Assembly: GCA_016711435.1 (NCBI GenBank)
Contig: JADJSY010000029.1
Span: 1-64,000, forward strand
Length of the DNA: 64,000 nt
Source: Lewinellaceae bacterium
GTDB lineage: Bacteria; Bacteroidota; Bacteroidia; Chitinophagales; Saprospiraceae
Reading direction: 5' to 3'
This document shows, in pieces, positions 37,038-43,971 of the stretch. Below the pieces are notes generated by a model. That model did not search any database. It was not told where the DNA came from and was given only the letters and a program-made list of their open reading frames with translations. The position numbers were made by a program, and so were the translations under genes. Position 1 is the first letter of the stretch; each line of letters starts with the position of its first letter.

Positions 37038-37135
37038 ACTGGTTGAGTGTTGAGAGTTGAAAAGGTTGAGGGTTGAGAAGGGGTTGGTAATCAGTGCATG
37101 AATATTCCTTGTTTGTTCAAAACCACTTTGTGCTG
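37038..37135 (-). promoter_or_regulatory. cysH upstream arm with the sulfur-gene module
   Basis: Minus strand: an AAGTGGTTTTGAACAA core, GGAATATTCATGCACTGAT, then CTCAACC-type arm up to the start codon. It is the counterpart of the element before cysJ. It lies between the attenuator terminator and the start codon. Confidence 0.45.
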
Positions 37136-37166
37136 ACTATAATTACTTGAAAGAAAAACCGTAAAT

Positions 37167-37204
37167 AAAAAAAGCCTTTCGGATAGATACCGAAGGGCTT
37201 TTTT
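37167..37204 (-). terminator. Rho-independent attenuator terminator upstream of cysH
   Basis: On the minus strand the stem GCCCTTCGG/CCGAAAGGC with a 7-base loop is followed by seven T. It lies 39 nt downstream of the Cys-leader stop codon and ~130 nt upstream of the cysH start. There is no gene upstream for it to terminate except the leader. Confidence 0.85.
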
Positions 37205-37242
37205 ATGGAATGGGAGGTGTTGAATTTCGTCTTCAAAAACAT

Positions 37243-37338
37243 TCATTCAACCCGTATTGCATTCGAGCCGCTTCGAGTAGCCGGGAGCAGACAACAACAA
37301 CAACAAAAGGTATGGAATGAAATCGAATAGTAATGCAT
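37243..37338 (-). CDS. Cysteine-rich leader peptide (attenuator) of cysH
   Basis: A 31-residue ORF too short for ordinary gene calling. It starts MHYYSISFHTFCCCCC: five consecutive TGT Cys codons at residues 12-16. After them, 15 nt downstream, comes CGAAGCGG (37275-37268), whose CGAAG can pair with CTTCG in the first arm of the downstream terminator. A ribosome stalled at Cys codons would free this segment to pair, stop terminator formation and allow transcription of cysH; with ample Cys-tRNA it would reach the stop and the terminator would form. This is inference from architecture. It is preceded by a TACTTTTG box only 4 nt from its ATG. Confidence 0.8.
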   Translation of the reverse strand: MHYYSISFHTFCCCCCLLPATRSGSNAIRVE

Positions 37339-37342
37339 GGCA

Positions 37343-37374
37343 CAAAAGTATGCCTATTCAGTAGAGAATTGCAA
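37343..37374 (-). promoter_or_regulatory. Promoter of the cysH leader
   Basis: Minus strand TTG (37374-37372), 21-bp spacer and TACTTTTG -7 box (37350-37343), a good Bacteroidota consensus (TAnnTTTG). The 22-bp motif (37344-37365) overlaps the box and spacer. The box ends 4 nt before the leader ATG, so transcription may start at or very near the ATG. Confidence 0.65.
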
Positions 37375-37544
37375 ATGAAATTTTTGTTTTTTATTTTATT
37401 TCAGCAGCGCCTGTTTAAAATCATGTCTATTTAAAGCCAAAATTTGAGTAAATTTAGTCTCTTTAAAGGTTTGAGGGTATAAAAGTGCGTATAACAATGA
37501 AATATCAGTCTATTAATTTAGTAAACTGTTTAAGAAACTTTAAC
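37375..37544. other. AT-rich spacer upstream of the cysH promoter
   Basis: AT-rich, between the 3' end of the YeiH gene and the cysH leader promoter. It holds a TAGTCTCTTTAAAG sequence near 37457 that loosely resembles the 22-bp motif. No gene or strong hairpin is seen. Confidence 0.4.
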
Positions 37545-38906
37545 CTATATATCCGGCGTTGCCAACAATATTCCCCCAAACAACAAGTACGACCACAGCA
37601 GTGTCCAGAAAATATTGAACACCTGCGCGCCGATAAATACCAGCGCCGGACGTCCGCCCTGTATCTTGACCAGATCGGAAAAACGCGCCTCCAGTCCGAT
37701 GGCCACAAATGCCAGCGCAAACCAGAGGGTGCGCAGACTGTTCAGGAAGCCGCTTACCTGCCGGGTGGTTTCTGTCGGAATCAGGAAGGAAAAAATTAGA
37801 GAAGCTGTAATAAATCCCAGTACGAACTTCGGGAAACGCTCCCACACTACTTTCAAAGAAGGTTTTTCGGCCGTTGTTTCCTGTGCTGCTTTTTTGCTGA
37901 ACACCCACCAGCTCGCTATAAAAAACGCCGCAACACCGATGAGTACGTTTTGGGAAAACTTGACAATTACACCTGCTTTAGTCGCCGCCGGCCCTACCAA
38001 CTGTGCCGCAGCGGTAACCGATGCCGTAGTATCGAGGGTGCCGCCGAGCCAGGCCCCGCCTACAATTTCCGGAATGTTCAATGCCCGGATGATCCAGGGC
38101 TGCAAAATCATCATCGGGATGGCCACTAAAAGCACCAGTGTTGTCACGTAAGACAGTTTTTTCTTATCGCCCTGAATAGCCCCGCTGGCTACAATGGCCG
38201 CTGAAACGCCGCAAATCGATACCGCAGAAGCAATAATGACCCCGAATTCATCGTCCACTTTCAGGCGGCGTGACAACCACAGGGAAAAAAACCAGACAAC
38301 GCTGACGACTGCAATCCCTTGCAAAATACCCGGAAGTCCCGCTTTCACGATGTCCGTAAACAGAATACTCGTGCCCAGAATGACCAGTCCGGTTTTGATA
38401 AAAAATTCGGAACGCGCCGCCGTTTTCAGCCATTCGGGCAGATGGAAAACATTGCTCAACAGAAGACCGAACAAGAGCGCAAAAACCACATATTCAATCC
38501 CGAAGTAAGCAATGCTCTTGTTTCCCGCTACCAGCAGAGCAAGTATACCCAGCACAAAGCTCAGCACAAACCCGGAGAGGTATTTCACAAGTGGTATGCC
38601 CGACAACCTTATTGCGATGGACGACAAGGCTGCAAAGAGCAGACCGATGCCCGTTATGATTGATAAGTTGCTAAAAGTCAGCACTTTGTTCCATAGCGTA
38701 TCGGCATCTTCCCACTGGTAAACAGGAATGGAAAACTTAAAACCGGGCGCTACAAATGCCACGATCAGTACGCCGGTAATTATTGTAGCGGCAATCAATA
38801 CCGCCCAGATGTCTTCGCTGATACTTGCCAGGCGCGAAAGCGGTTTATGCGCAGTTTCATGCGCCGTAGCGACTTCTATAACAGTCTCGTTGGATTCGTT
38901 TGCCAT
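37545..38906 (-). CDS. YeiH-family putative sulfate exporter-like permease
   Basis: The 453-residue protein has a soluble N-terminus and about 11 membrane helices with conserved IIASAVSICGVSAAIVASGAI and VGGAWLGGTLDTTASVTAAA segments. These mark the UPF0324/YeiH family, often annotated as putative sulfate exporters, though direct transport data are scarce. It begins 9 bp after the stop of the cysteine-free CysH paralogue, so both share one attenuated transcript. Sulfur-compound transport is therefore likely. Confidence 0.85.
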   Translation of the reverse strand: MANESNETVIEVATAHETAHKPLSRLASISEDIWAVLIAATIITGVLIVAFVAPGFKFSIPVYQWEDADTLWNKVLTFSNLSIITGIGLLFAALSSIAIRLSGIPLVKYLSGFVLSFVLGILALLVAGNKSIAYFGIEYVVFALLFGLLLSNVFHLPEWLKTAARSEFFIKTGLVILGTSILFTDIVKAGLPGILQGIAVVSVVWFFSLWLSRRLKVDDEFGVIIASAVSICGVSAAIVASGAIQGDKKKLSYVTTLVLLVAIPMMILQPWIIRALNIPEIVGGAWLGGTLDTTASVTAAAQLVGPAATKAGVIVKFSQNVLIGVAAFFIASWWVFSKKAAQETTAEKPSLKVVWERFPKFVLGFITASLIFSFLIPTETTRQVSGFLNSLRTLWFALAFVAIGLEARFSDLVKIQGGRPALVFIGAQVFNIFWTLLWSYLLFGGILLATPDI

Positions 38907-38915
38907 GTTTGTATA

Positions 38916-39641
38916 TCAGTTACCCGACGGAGCGTAATGCGGCGCCACCTGCGGCAACCGGAAAAATGTGGCAATTTGATGCACCAGATTGAAACTGCCG
39001 GAAACGACGGAATACTGCGGCAGGTATTTACGGAAAGACGTACTCCAGCCGCGAACGGCATCGGCCGTAGTTGCCTCGCTTTGCGCCAATCCGGGGATGG
39101 AAGCAGGAGCATGCGGAATATCATTTTCGAGGATAAAAGCATAGATTTGATTATCAGTCCAGTAAACCAATGGACTAAAAATAAATTTTTCCCGGGCTTC
39201 ATCCCATTTCAGCGGAGTGGCTTCCAGGCGTTCTTTGCGGAGCGAAGAAAGCAATACGTGTTTGTTTTGGAGCACATAACTCAAGGGCGCGATTTCCGGT
39301 TTGGCGGCCCATATCAGGACTTGCTCCTCATTGTTGTCTGCAAATGACTGAGAAGCCAGTTCTGCCTGCCAGAAAGAAACTTCGATGGCCTTTCCATAGT
39401 GGTCGATTGTCTCTTTCAATATCTCATATTGATGTCTTCCGCTGCGCGTAAAAACCCTGATAGGAATATCATATTGAAAAATAAGGTGTGTAAGTACCTG
39501 ATCTTCAAGTGTAAAATTGGTTTCTAATAGCGCTCGGCCGGGAAATTGTTGGGCAATCATCCGGAGTGCTTCCACGGTATTCAGGTCTACGGAAATACGA
39601 GAGGTGTGCGTTGGTTTGGTATTCAAGTTGAGTATAGACAT
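38916..39641 (-). CDS. Cysteine-free CysH paralogue, probably not an active reductase
   Basis: 241 residues with the PAPS-reductase fold: FPGRALLETNFTLEDQVLTH aligns with FPGKAVFSTSFGIEDQVISH of the true CysH, followed by PIRVFTRSGRHQYEILKETI. It contains no cysteine at all: both cluster Cys pairs and the catalytic ECGLH are absent, and the C-terminus is different. It cannot reduce APS or PAPS by the known mechanism. It could bind the nucleotide or a sulfur compound as a sensor or accessory. It is the first gene of a two-gene operon with the YeiH permease under a Cys-leader attenuator. Confidence 0.8.
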   Translation of the reverse strand: MSILNLNTKPTHTSRISVDLNTVEALRMIAQQFPGRALLETNFTLEDQVLTHLIFQYDIPIRVFTRSGRHQYEILKETIDHYGKAIEVSFWQAELASQSFADNNEEQVLIWAAKPEIAPLSYVLQNKHVLLSSLRKERLEATPLKWDEAREKFIFSPLVYWTDNQIYAFILENDIPHAPASIPGLAQSEATTADAVRGWSTSFRKYLPQYSVVSGSFNLVHQIATFFRLPQVAPHYAPSGN

Positions 39642-39666
39642 AAGATAGAGTTGTGGTGGCGTGAAT

Positions 39667-39700
39667 AAAAAAAGCCCTTCGGATTTTTTGACCGAAGGGC
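39667..39700 (-). terminator. Rho-independent attenuator terminator upstream of the CysH-like gene
   Basis: On the minus strand GCCCTTCGG and its perfect complement CCGAAGGGC flank a 9-base loop, followed by seven T. It ends 25 nt before the CysH-like start codon and 34 nt after the leader stop. The first arm is identical to that of the cysH attenuator. Confidence 0.88.
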
Positions 39701-39734
39701 TTGATGCAAAGTTTCTGTTGGCTTTTTATTGTCG

Positions 39735-39827
39735 TTATGACCTTAAACCACACGAAACATGAACCGCTTCGGGAGTGCAATTGATACAGCAACAACAATT
39801 CAGGAACAGGCGCATGTTTGTGGACAT
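39735..39827 (-). CDS. Cysteine-rich leader peptide (attenuator) of the CysH-like/YeiH operon
   Basis: A 30-residue ORF with four consecutive Cys codons (LFLNCCCCINCTPEAV) at residues 11-14 and more Cys at 17 and 26. CCCGAAGCGG begins about 13 nt after the Cys run; its CCGAAG (39772-39767) is fully complementary to CTTCGG in the terminator's first arm and mimics the second arm. Sequence, spacing and terminator correspond to the cysH leader, so I infer the same cysteine-responsive attenuation. A second in-frame ATG at residue 5 is an alternative start. Confidence 0.8.
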   Translation of the reverse strand: MSTNMRLFLNCCCCINCTPEAVHVSCGLRS

Positions 39828-39845
39828 TTTTAAAATTTGATGAAG

Positions 39846-39886
39846 CAAAGGTAAATTGTTTTTTTAAAGTCTACAATATCAGTAGA
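39846..39886 (-). promoter_or_regulatory. Promoter and operator of the CysH-like leader
   Basis: Minus strand: TTG (39876-39874), 20-bp spacer and TACCTTTG -7 box (39853-39846), an excellent consensus. The 22-bp motif (39865-39886) includes a TCTAC-N7-GTAGA dyad and covers the -33 region. The leader ATG is 18 nt downstream of the box. Confidence 0.75.
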
Positions 39887-39968
39887 ATTATTTTTTTTAT
39901 TTTTTATTAAGCCGCTGCTCCCTGAACTTTGCACCTGAAAGATTCTTCTTGCATGTGATCAATCTATT

Positions 39969-40964
39969 ATGAAGAAAACTAAAATCGCCGACCTGTCGGT
40001 ATATCATCCCGAAAGGATCGTGCCGAACAGCGAACTGGAAATGCGCCTCAATGCCGGGAAAAAGGTGCTGCCGGAAGGCAGTCTGGAACGCCTGTTCGGC
40101 CTGCGTGAACGGCGTTTTGCAGCGGCGGACGAACAAGTATCCGATCTGGCTGCGAAAGCGGCGCAACCTATTGTTCAAAGAATCGGCGCCGATCAAATCG
40201 AATGCCTGATTTTTGCCGCCGCCTGTTCGGACCTCATAGAGCCTGCCACCTGCAATATCGGACAGCATAAGCTCGGGCTTCGCTGCCCGGCTATGGATAT
40301 AAAAAACGCCTGCAACAGTTTTACGTCCGCCCTGATGACCGCCGGCAGCCTGATTGCAAGTGGCATGTATCAAAACGTGCTGGTCGTGAACGGTGAAAAA
40401 CTGAGCGATGCCATCCGGTATGACATAAAAACGGAAGCGCAATTGCGCCGCCATTTAGCCGCTTACAGCCTCGGCGATGCCGGCGCCGCTGCCCTGGTGA
40501 CGGCTTCTGACGACGACAGCGGGTTTGTTTTTCAACGTTTTATGACGCGGGGCGAACACTGGGAGCTGTGTACGATCAAAGGCGGCGGCTCCATGTATCC
40601 GCACGACATGGATCAGAATTATTTTGAAGGCCAGACCGACGCCCTGAAAACCGTACTGGCTGAAGAAGCAAATGCTTTTTTACGGGCCTGTTTGCAGGAA
40701 GCGGGCTGGAATGTTCGCGATATTCAACACGTTTTTACCCACCAGGTTTCGTCAGGCACTTTTCGCCTGATCGCCAATATGACCGGGCTGAATCCCGATG
40801 CGTGCGAACAGGTTTTTACCAATTTTGGCAATACTGCCGCCGCTTCTATTCCGCTGGCCATACACCAGCGATTGCAACGCGGCGAACTTCAAAAAGGGGA
40901 TAAAGTGTTGCTGCTGGGACTGGCAGCCGGGGTGAGTGTATCGGTGCAGTTGATGATCTGGTAA
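39969..40964 (+). CDS. Beta-ketoacyl-ACP synthase III family protein
   Basis: The 331-residue thiolase-fold enzyme has the Cys nucleophile in DIKNACNSFTSAL (~residue 115), His in VFTHQVSSG (~256) and Asn in NFGNTAAASIP (~285), the KASIII triad. It condenses an acyl-CoA or acyl-ACP primer with a malonyl donor, or resembles OleA-type head-to-head condensation. It differs from housekeeping FabH in its pairing with an AMP-dependent ligase just downstream. No acyl carrier protein or FabD is adjacent, suggesting a dedicated role in a specialised lipid or metabolite. Confidence 0.85.
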   Translation: MKKTKIADLSVYHPERIVPNSELEMRLNAGKKVLPEGSLERLFGLRERRFAAADEQVSDLAAKAAQPIVQRIGADQIECLIFAAACSDLIEPATCNIGQHKLGLRCPAMDIKNACNSFTSALMTAGSLIASGMYQNVLVVNGEKLSDAIRYDIKTEAQLRRHLAAYSLGDAGAAALVTASDDDSGFVFQRFMTRGEHWELCTIKGGGSMYPHDMDQNYFEGQTDALKTVLAEEANAFLRACLQEAGWNVRDIQHVFTHQVSSGTFRLIANMTGLNPDACEQVFTNFGNTAAASIPLAIHQRLQRGELQKGDKVLLLGLAAGVSVSVQLMIW

Positions 40965-40969
40965 AGGGG

Positions 40970-41122
40970 TGGTGTGTGTTTTCGGGTTGGGGGGGGATTG
41001 GTTTGGGGGGGTGTGGGGGGGGGGGGGTTTGGGGTGTGGGGGGGGGGGGCCCGGCCCCCGCGCCGCAGGGGGGGGGGCGGTAAACCCAAAACCCAAAACA
41101 AACCCCCCCCCCCACAACCAAC
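40970..41122. other. Homopolymer-rich gap, probably a corrupted palindrome
   Basis: Long G and C runs (up to a dozen or more) with outer edges that resemble GTGTTTGG arms. Apparent ORFs here (Pro/Gly/His-rich) are artefacts. A G-poor GATAAC arm (41125-41147) then leads to the next start codon. Confidence 0.7.
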
Positions 41123-41150
41123 AAAAATAACGGATAACTAATAACTACGC

Positions 41151-42671
41151 ATGTTTTCTACTCCATTGCTCTCCTTCCTGAAAGCCCGCGACCCCGAAAT
41201 GCCGGCAGTCGTTTATAAGGGTCAAACACTTACGGTCGGGGAACTGCTGCACCGAAGCGAACAGTTGGCGGCGAGCCTGAAAACGCTGGGCCTGAAACCC
41301 GGCGACACCGCCGTACTGGCTGCCATGCCCGATGCAGGCTTTGTTCAAATCGTTTATGCCGCCATGATGTGCGGCATCCGGCTGGCCGTTATCGACCCGG
41401 AAATGGGCCGCGACAACTACCGCGAAAAACTGCGGCAATTGAACCCCGAATGGGCTTTTGTGGATGCACGACTGTTGCTGTTGCAGGAACACCCGCTGCT
41501 GCGCCGGTTGTATTTCCGGCTATCCAAAAAAGGGATGTATTTTCCCCGGACATCTGGTGTAGGCATCATTGCCACCGGCCCCTGGATGCCGGTTTTTCAG
41601 AAAAAAACATGGCTGAAAAATTTGTATAAAACTGTTCCAAAGGAAAACCCGACGCAAAACTTGCCCGAAACAAGTGATTTCCTGATCACTTATACGTCCG
41701 GCACTACTTCAATTCCCAAGGGCGTCGTCCACAGCATCGGCGCCATTACCGCAAGCATTGAGCAAATAGCCGACCTGATCCGGGGCGGACACAACCGGCG
41801 TATCGCCACGCACCTGCCTTATTTTGCCCTGATCGGATTGAATGCCGGCGTGGAAGCCCATCTCTGGGAATACAAAAGCAGCGCCACTGCCAAACTGCAA
41901 TTTATTGAACAACAAGGCATTACAACATTGTTCGCTCCGCCCTGCGATTACCTGCCGTTGATGGAAATTTGCGAAAAAGAAGGACGGCTACTACCGGATT
42001 GCCTGCAACACGTGTTCTTCGGCTCTGCGCCGGTATACCGTTCTTTTCTGGAACGACTCCTTCCTTTGCTGCCCGGCCATGTGCGACTGAGCTGCCTGTA
42101 CGGCATGACCGAAAACCTCGTAGTTGCCACCATCGACGGGCGAGAAAAAGTGCAACTTCCCACCGATGCCGGCGATATTGTCGGTTATCCGGCCCCTGGT
42201 GTGGATATTCAGTTCGCTGCCGACGGCGAAATCCTCGTCCGCTCGCCACAGATGTACAGCCGCTACCTGCATTTGGACAGCCGCGATGCCTGGCACGCTA
42301 CGGGCGATCTCGGCCACCTCGACGCAGCAGGGCGTCTGGTGCTGACCGGCCGCAAAAAAGATATGATTATCCGGCGCAATTTCAACCTGTACCCAGGCCT
42401 GTACGAACCGACCATCAACCGCATTCCAGGCGTCACGGAATCGGCGTTTGTCGGCGTATATGACGAACAAAAACACGATGAAACCGTCATTTTGTTTGTC
42501 GAAACCCACCGCCCGATGACGGAAACAGCCCTGCTAAGCGCCCTGTCCTTCGGCCCTTACTCTATCGACCGGGAAGCCCTGCCGGACAAGATTGTGTTTG
42601 CAACGCTGCCCCGGAAAGGAAGGCAAAGCAAGGTGGACAAGGAAGCGCTTAAAAAAAGAAGTGAGAGGTGA
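41151..42671 (+). CDS. AMP-dependent acyl ligase (fatty acid-CoA ligase-like)
   Basis: The 506-residue adenylating enzyme has the ATP-binding loop ITYTSGTTSIPKGVVHS (~residue 182), YGMTE (~322), WHATGDLG (~381), GRKKDMIIRR (~398) and a C-terminal Lys region (KGRQSKVDKEAL). It activates a carboxylate as the acyl-adenylate and likely forms a thioester; OleC-type ligases share the fold. It follows the KASIII-like gene by ~185 bp. The final residues KKRSER come from a GAGAAGTGAG-type repeat arm. The substrate is not deducible. Confidence 0.82.
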   Translation: MFSTPLLSFLKARDPEMPAVVYKGQTLTVGELLHRSEQLAASLKTLGLKPGDTAVLAAMPDAGFVQIVYAAMMCGIRLAVIDPEMGRDNYREKLRQLNPEWAFVDARLLLLQEHPLLRRLYFRLSKKGMYFPRTSGVGIIATGPWMPVFQKKTWLKNLYKTVPKENPTQNLPETSDFLITYTSGTTSIPKGVVHSIGAITASIEQIADLIRGGHNRRIATHLPYFALIGLNAGVEAHLWEYKSSATAKLQFIEQQGITTLFAPPCDYLPLMEICEKEGRLLPDCLQHVFFGSAPVYRSFLERLLPLLPGHVRLSCLYGMTENLVVATIDGREKVQLPTDAGDIVGYPAPGVDIQFAADGEILVRSPQMYSRYLHLDSRDAWHATGDLGHLDAAGRLVLTGRKKDMIIRRNFNLYPGLYEPTINRIPGVTESAFVGVYDEQKHDETVILFVETHRPMTETALLSALSFGPYSIDREALPDKIVFATLPRKGRQSKVDKEALKKRSER

Positions 42672-42697
42672 GAGAGTGAGAGGTGAGAGGAAGCCGC

Positions 42698-43249
42698 TCA
42701 ATCTACATATGCAGCGTACCAGCCGCTCTTCCCGAACAAGCGCCCCGGCAGCGCCAGCAGCCCAAACACGAACCGCTGCACCGGATATGGCGGCTTTGCC
42801 AGGCGGAACACCTGCGAAAAGCGGTTCATCAACAAGGCCGATTGCAGGATATCCGGTGTGCCCTGCGCATTTGTTTTCCCGTCATTGGCCAGCCCGGTAG
42901 CGGTTTCAAACAGGTATTCCGAGTCCAGCGCCGGACGCACTTTCCAGTTCACGACAGCTTTGCTGTCCGTGTGGTTCCACATGGAATGCACCTGATTTTT
43001 AGGGATATGCAGGGTGTCGCCTTGTCGCAAGATGCGCAACTGCCCATCCAGGCGGACCGTCATTTCGCCGGTTAAAACCACAAAATCCTCCTCTTGAAAA
43101 GGATGGTAATGTGGCGGCGGCTCCGGCGAGTGTGCCGGGTAAGCCGTTTCCATTTCAAGCAGTTGCCCGTCGGTGTCTTTACTCGTTTGGACGAATCGGG
43201 TTTCAATACCCGTTTTGGAGTTTAGCATGGTTTTGCCTTTGTATGCCAT
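42698..43249 (-). CDS. Cupin-domain protein
   Basis: 183 residues with cupin motif 1, PPPHYHPFQEEDFVVLTGEMTV (His/His/Glu metal ligands ~45-54), and motif 2, GDTLHIPKNQVHSMWN. The C-terminal ~60 residues form a helical extension. The cupin would hold a metal; its substrate is unknown. It is a paralogue of the neighbouring cupin at 43373-43927. The two are tandem and convergent to the AMP-ligase. Confidence 0.8.
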   Translation of the reverse strand: MAYKGKTMLNSKTGIETRFVQTSKDTDGQLLEMETAYPAHSPEPPPHYHPFQEEDFVVLTGEMTVRLDGQLRILRQGDTLHIPKNQVHSMWNHTDSKAVVNWKVRPALDSEYLFETATGLANDGKTNAQGTPDILQSALLMNRFSQVFRLAKPPYPVQRFVFGLLALPGRLFGKSGWYAAYVD

Positions 43250-43274
43250 ACTGGTAAAATTGTTATTTTAATAT

Positions 43275-43370
43275 TCATGGCACACGGATGAAAAGGATGA
43301 GACACGGATTTGCACAAACATACTTTCATAAAATCCGTGTCTCATCCTTTTAATCCGTGTGCCAACCAAG
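43275..43370. repeat. Palindrome, type G, between the two cupin genes
   Basis: GGCACACGGAT and GATGAGACACGGATT on the left pair with AATCCGTGTCTCATC and ATCCGTGTGCC on the right around a short loop. It uses CACGGATT units, like the elements at 11038 and 24969, but lacks their ATTATTCCTACGA edge. Confidence 0.8.
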
Positions 43371-43372
43371 GT

Positions 43373-43927
43373 CTATTTCACCGCATCCGGCGCGTCTTTA
43401 TACTTCCCGTATTTCCCTAACAGTGTGCCCACAAAGACAATAACAGGAAAAACTACCTTTTTTACAAAGGCCGGAATTTCGCTCATTTCAAACTCCGATT
43501 TGTATTTGGTAGTCAGGTAGGCGGAGTCAAACAGACCGGGCCTTTCACCGCCGTTTGCTTTGGTCGATTTGAAAATTTCTGTGAGAAAATACTCGATGTT
43601 GTCCGCCGGTTTGATATATCCTTTACAAATCAGCGGCTCCGTACCTGCGCTCCAGAAGCGATGCGGCACTCCAGCCTTGAACGTTGCAGTTTGTCCTACT
43701 TCAAAGAATTGCTCTCCTTCGCCCAAAATCTGCACGCCTATTCTCCCTTGAACGACTGTTAAACTTTCTTCCTGCTTCCAATGCACGTGCATCGGCGGCC
43801 CGGCATTGGGCGTCACCGTGTTTTCGACTTCCAGGTAATCGCCTGCTTCGTCCTTTACATATTTTACAAAGGTGATTTGTTCGCCGCTGCCATTGTCAAT
43901 GGTGTGCGGATAAAGATAGCGTTCCAT
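43373..43927 (-). CDS. Cupin-domain protein
   Basis: 184 residues. Motif 1 is GPPMHVHWKQEESLTVVQG and motif 2 is GQTATFKAGVPHRFWSAG, a RmlC-like cupin with a helical C-terminal extension ending in KYGKYKDAPDAVK. It is clearly related to the cupin downstream. Both are likely cytosolic metal-dependent enzymes or binding proteins of unknown substrate. Confidence 0.8.
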   Translation of the reverse strand: MERYLYPHTIDNGSGEQITFVKYVKDEAGDYLEVENTVTPNAGPPMHVHWKQEESLTVVQGRIGVQILGEGEQFFEVGQTATFKAGVPHRFWSAGTEPLICKGYIKPADNIEYFLTEIFKSTKANGGERPGLFDSAYLTTKYKSEFEMSEIPAFVKKVVFPVIVFVGTLLGKYGKYKDAPDAVK

Positions 43928-43971
43928 TTTTCAATATTTTTTTGGTTTGTAAATGCCTGACCCTGTATACT

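Noticed and set aside
37038..37400. SAM riboswitch upstream of cysH
   Set aside because: I see no SAM-I-like conserved core. The Cys-codon leader and terminator explain the structure better.
40752..41124. Pro/Gly-rich ORFs over the G/C homopolymer gap
   Set aside because: They come from implausible homopolymer sequence and have no homology or coding character.
39969..42671. Complete OleABCD olefin pathway
   Set aside because: Only the KASIII-like and ligase members are present; no OleB or OleD homologue is adjacent.
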